Below, piece by piece: positions 43,697-46,851 of a DNA stretch of 46,851 nucleotides. Numbering within the stretch: the first letter of the stretch is position 1; each line of letters starts with the position of its first letter. The stretch is from contig JBBIJJ010000005.1 in assembly GCA_037446035.1 (NCBI GenBank), forward strand, positions 1 through 46,851, written 5' to 3'. The notes beneath the pieces were generated by a model. The model made no database searches, was not told where the DNA came from, and was given only the letters and a program-made list of their open reading frames with translations. Origin of the DNA: DSNY01 sp037446035. GTDB taxonomy: Bacteria; Pseudomonadota; Gammaproteobacteria; Burkholderiales; Burkholderiaceae_F. A program made the position numbers and the translations under genes.

Positions 43697-44941
43697 TCAT
43701 GCCGCGCGCACCACGCGCGCCGCGCGGCCAATGCGCAGCGCGCTCGCCAGCGCCGCGGTCTGCAAGGCGGCCACGCCGAGCAGCGCGGCCGAAAACCCGC
43801 CCGCGTCCAGCAGCGGCCCGATCAGCAGCGGCGTTGCCGCCAAGCCGAGGTCCAGGCCGGAGTACACGAATCCATAAACCCGCCCGAACGAAGCCGTGCC
43901 GAACTGCGCAGTTGCAGCCTTGCGTACCAACAGATCCCGGTTCGGCCCGGCCACGCCGACGCCGAAGCCCATCACTGCCATCCATGCGATCACGCTCCAG
44001 GCGGGAACCACCGCACTCGCGAGCAGCAGCGCAACCAGCGCCGCGAGTCCGAGCGCCAGCGCGATCACGGCGTCGCTGTTGTCGTGGCGCGCGGCGGCGA
44101 ATCCGCCGAACACCATCCCAGCCGCACTGCCCAGCAGATACGCGGTCAGGCCTGCGGTGGCCGCGGCGAGAGGGAGTTGATAGACGTGCCCAAGGATGGC
44201 GGGGGCGTAGCTCTGCAGGATTCCGAACGCGCCGGTGGCCAGAAAGAAGAAGACGAAGCACATCCAGACTGCACCCGAGCGCAGGAAGTCGAGGTGTCCC
44301 GAAGGTCTGGTCTTGGCCGGTGTCGGCTGCACCGTAACGAGGTGTCGCGCGACGTCATCGTTGAGAACGCGCGCGCGCCCGATCAGCGTCGCCAGCACGA
44401 CGAAGCCGAAGGCGGATGCCGCGAAAGCGGCGACATGCCAGTCGCTGACACTGGCGATGCCGGCCATGAACACGGGCGCCGCGGCCCATCCGAGATTGCC
44501 GGCCAGACCGTGCACGGAGAATGCATGCCCCAGCCGCGCTGGCGATACGCGACGGTTCAGCAGCGTGAAGTCGGCCGGATGAAATATCGAGTTGCCCACG
44601 CCGGCGACGGCGGCGGCAAGCACGAGTGTCGCATAGCCATCCGCCAGCCCGAGTACGATGCCGGCGGCCGCGAGCGTGCCGACACCGAAAAAAAGCACCG
44701 GCCGCGCGCCGACGCGATCGACGACGAAGCCCGCGAGCGCCTGGCCGACTCCGCTGATCACGAAAAACACCGTCATCAGAAACCCGGCCTGCGTGAACGA
44801 CAGCGCAAACTCCTGCATCAGCCAGGGAAACAACGGCGGCAGCAGCAGGTGGAAGAAGTGCGACGTGCCGTGCGCCAGCCCTACCAGACCGATGACTTCG
44901 GCATCGCTACCGACGTCGCTGCGGATCGCGGTGGCACTCAT
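43697..44941 (-). CDS. Major facilitator superfamily transporter (FSR-like)
   Basis: A 414-aa transporter with about 12 membrane segments. HGTSHFFHLLLPPLFPWL in the first helix and VGNSIFHPADFTLLNRRV match MFS proteins related to fosmidomycin-resistance efflux pumps. The cargo cannot be deduced. ATG 44941 (MSATAIRSDVGSDAE) is preferred to 44980. It shares a short divergent gap of 65 bp with the nucleotidase gene and precedes rraA in the same unit. Confidence 0.85.
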   Translation of the reverse strand: MSATAIRSDVGSDAEVIGLVGLAHGTSHFFHLLLPPLFPWLMQEFALSFTQAGFLMTVFFVISGVGQALAGFVVDRVGARPVLFFGVGTLAAAGIVLGLADGYATLVLAAAVAGVGNSIFHPADFTLLNRRVSPARLGHAFSVHGLAGNLGWAAAPVFMAGIASVSDWHVAAFAASAFGFVVLATLIGRARVLNDDVARHLVTVQPTPAKTRPSGHLDFLRSGAVWMCFVFFFLATGAFGILQSYAPAILGHVYQLPLAAATAGLTAYLLGSAAGMVFGGFAAARHDNSDAVIALALGLAALVALLLASAVVPAWSVIAWMAVMGFGVGVAGPNRDLLVRKAATAQFGTASFGRVYGFVYSGLDLGLAATPLLIGPLLDAGGFSAALLGVAALQTAALASALRIGRAARVVRAA

Positions 44942-45006
44942 GCGGCGACGATAGCAGAGCCGCGCGCACGTCCGATGCACCGATAATCGCGGCCGGAGGT
45001 GCTTCG

Positions 45007-46728
45007 ATGCGATTCGACCTCGCCTGGCGCTGCCTGCTCGTCGCGTTCGTACTTGCCCTTGCCCCCGCGCGGGCGCAGCCCGCCGAGCCGGCGCGCGTGC
45101 GACTGATCGCCTTCAACGATTTCCATGGCCACCTGCTGCCGGATGACCTCACCGTCGCCGTGCCGCACCCCGTCGACGCCGGTCGCATGCTCGCGCTGCG
45201 CAGCGGTGGCGCCGCCTTCCTGGCCACGCTCGTCTCCGAATTGCGGCGCCAGCAGCCGGCGAGCGTGGTGATCTCCAGCGGCGATCTCGTCGGCGCATCA
45301 CCGCTCGAATCGGCGCTGTTCCGCGACGAGCCGACGATCGAGGTCATGAACGAGATCGGCGTCGACATGAACGCCGTGGGCAATCACGAATTCGATCAGG
45401 GTGTCGCCGAGCTTCAGCGGCTGGCTTACGGCGGGTGCGCGAGCACGCCGCGCGGCGAACTGGCCACCTGCGCGCATCCGGCCGGCCGCTACGAAGGCGC
45501 ACGTTTTCCGTTTCTCGCGGCCAACGTCGTCGATCGCGACGGTCGCACGCTGTTCGCGCCGTACTTGATCAAGACCCTCGACGGCGTTCGCGTCGGCTTT
45601 ATCGGCGTGGTGACGCGCAGCACGCCCGGCATCGTGATGCCGCGCGGCATCGCCGGCTGGCGCTTCCGCACCGAGGCGGCGGCGCTGAACCGCTACGCCG
45701 CCGACCTGCAGGCCCAGGGCGTGCACGCGATCGTCGCGATCGTTCACGAGGGCGGCGAGGCCGGCGGCGGCATCGACGGCTGCGTCGACCCGCGCGGCGA
45801 GATCTTCGACATCGTGCGCAAGCTGGATTCCGCGATCGACGTCGTGCTCAGCGCCCACACGCACCGCGCCTACAACTGCACGCTGAACGGCCGTATCGTG
45901 ATTCAGGGTGCGTCGTTCGGGCGACTGCTTTCGGTCGTCGACCTCGAGATCGATCGCGCCAGCGGCGACGTCGTCCGTGCGCACGCGCGCAATCTGCCGG
46001 TGCCCAACGACCGCAACGACGATCCCGAAGTGCTCGCCGTGTTTGCGCCGCTGCCACCGTCGCCGCGCGTCGCCGCGCTGGTCGCGCATTACGCGCAACG
46101 CGCCGCACCGCTTGCGCAGCGACCGATCGGCCGCATCAGCGAGGCGTTCACGCGCCGGGCCACCGACGGCGGCGACCACGCCGCCGGCCGTCTCGTTGCC
46201 GACGCGCACCTGGCGGCCACGCGCGTGCACGGCGCGCAGATCGCCTTCACCAATCCGGGCGGTATCCGCACCGATTTGCGACCCCGCGCGCCGGACGGCG
46301 CGGTCACCTACGGGGATCTGTTCGCGATGCAGCCGTTCGGCAATACGCTGGTGACGATGACGCTGACGGGCGCGCAGATCGAACGCATTCTGGAGGCGCA
46401 GTGGCGCAGTGACGGCGAGCGCGTTAGGTTCCTGCAGCCGTCGGCCGGATTCGTCTATGCGTGGAGCGACCACGGCGGCCCCGGCGCGCGCGTCGTTCCC
46501 GGATCGCTGCAGCTCGACGGCCGCCCGATCAGGCCGCAGGACCGCCTGCGCGTGACCGTCAACAGCTTCCTCGCAGCGGGCGGCGACGGATTTCGCGTCT
46601 TTCGCGAAGGCCGCGAGCGCGTCGGCGGCCCGCTCGACATCGACGCGCTGGCCGAATTCATTCGAACGCAAAGCGCGGCCGCGCCGCTCGCGCCCGACCC
46701 CGAGCCTCGTATTCGCCGACAGCCCTAG
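45007..46728 (+). CDS. Periplasmic bifunctional metallophosphatase/5'-nucleotidase
   Basis: A 573-aa secreted enzyme releasing phosphate from nucleotides. A signal peptide (cleavage near ARAQ, residues 22-24) precedes the metallophosphatase domain with NDFHGHL (Asp38, His40), SSGDLVG, GNHEFD and SAHTHRA. The C-terminal nucleotidase domain has FTNPGGIRTDL and GDLFAMQPFGNTLVTMTLTG. The usual GHTH is AHTH here, a small change. It could feed nucleosides to the CNT transporter at 37168-38412, but they are not linked. Confidence 0.92.
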   Translation: MRFDLAWRCLLVAFVLALAPARAQPAEPARVRLIAFNDFHGHLLPDDLTVAVPHPVDAGRMLALRSGGAAFLATLVSELRRQQPASVVISSGDLVGASPLESALFRDEPTIEVMNEIGVDMNAVGNHEFDQGVAELQRLAYGGCASTPRGELATCAHPAGRYEGARFPFLAANVVDRDGRTLFAPYLIKTLDGVRVGFIGVVTRSTPGIVMPRGIAGWRFRTEAAALNRYAADLQAQGVHAIVAIVHEGGEAGGGIDGCVDPRGEIFDIVRKLDSAIDVVLSAHTHRAYNCTLNGRIVIQGASFGRLLSVVDLEIDRASGDVVRAHARNLPVPNDRNDDPEVLAVFAPLPPSPRVAALVAHYAQRAAPLAQRPIGRISEAFTRRATDGGDHAAGRLVADAHLAATRVHGAQIAFTNPGGIRTDLRPRAPDGAVTYGDLFAMQPFGNTLVTMTLTGAQIERILEAQWRSDGERVRFLQPSAGFVYAWSDHGGPGARVVPGSLQLDGRPIRPQDRLRVTVNSFLAAGGDGFRVFREGRERVGGPLDIDALAEFIRTQSAAAPLAPDPEPRIRRQP

Positions 46729-46751
46729 ACGCGCCGCCGAGACGACGGTGG

Positions 46752-46757
46752 GATAAT
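46752..46757 (+). promoter_or_regulatory. Candidate -10 for the last gene
   Basis: GATAAT lies 29 bp before the ATG at 46787, in the 58-bp gap after the nucleotidase gene. No consensus -35 is seen; the match rests on the -10 and its position. Confidence 0.3.
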
Positions 46758-46786
46758 TCGCCTCATCACATTCGCAGGAACATCGC

Positions 46787-46851
46787 ATGCGCCGCAATCG
46801 CTATATTTCCCGCGCGCGCCACTCCGCCGACGCCGAAACGCTCGCCAAGCT
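46787..46851 (+). CDS. 5' end of an unidentified gene (partial)
   Basis: Twenty-one complete codons beginning MRRNRYISRARHSADAETLA run off the window end. CAGGAA lies 6-8 nt upstream of the ATG, a plausible Shine-Dalgarno. The N-terminus is basic and not a signal peptide. No family can be named. Confidence 0.5.
   Translation, partial: MRRNRYISRARHSADAETLAK

Overview
The window is GC-rich chromosomal DNA, almost fully coding, and most likely from a betaproteobacterium of the Burkholderiales or a close relative. The evidence is gene order: yceD-rpmF-plsX-fabH-fabD-fabG-acpP-fabF, then rpoE-rseA-rseB-mucD, lepA-lepB-DUF4845-rnc-era-recO-pdxJ-acpS-nagZ in one long minus-strand run, and uvrC-pgsA followed by tRNA-Gly(GCC), tRNA-Cys(GCA) and tRNA-Leu(UAA). 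The sequences of MoaA, RNase E and the lactate dehydrogenase also look betaproteobacterial. It is a core-genome region: no phage, integrase, CRISPR array, toxin-antitoxin pair or defence island was found.

Layout. 1-442: the 3' end of an unknown gene and an intergenic stretch carrying two palindromic repeats. 443-5613: an FMN lactate dehydrogenase, a DUF1178 protein, three tRNAs, pgsA, uvrC and efp. 5650-24390: the lipid/envelope-stress/translation superoperon on the minus strand (fatty-acid synthesis, sigma-E and its anti-sigma system, periplasmic protease, LepA, signal peptidase, RNase III, Era, RecO, PdxJ, AcpS, NagZ). 24456-28788: a Maf-type pyrophosphatase and an RsmI-like methylase facing the tightly overlapped rluC-HAD phosphatase-Rieske-sppA operon. 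28771-32154: RNase E with its own promoter and a leader of about 555 nt. 32259-35452: a 244-bp element with perfect 18-bp inverted ends, then moaA-mobA-moeA for molybdenum cofactor. 35579-38577: a coniferyl-aldehyde-type dehydrogenase, a nucleoside transporter and a small cysteine-cluster protein. 38664-42879: the glyoxylate shunt (aceB, a LysR regulator, aceA). 43183-46851: RraA, an MFS transporter, a periplasmic 5'-nucleotidase and the start of an unidentified gene.

The most unusual features are non-coding. Two 150-bp copies of an imperfectly palindromic element with 15-bp inverted ends lie at 123-272 and 9585-9734, differing at 7 positions. The second copy sits between rnc and era: it supplies the rnc stop codon and places a long hairpin in the mRNA of RNase III itself. 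A diverged relative appears to lie between rpmF and plsX (23430-23537). A different terminal-inverted-repeat element abuts moaA. The EF-P gene also stands out, because it resembles alphaproteobacterial EF-P but has Arg at the loop tip. No wholly new multi-gene system is evident. All family assignments rest on motifs, length and context read by eye, and no search was run.
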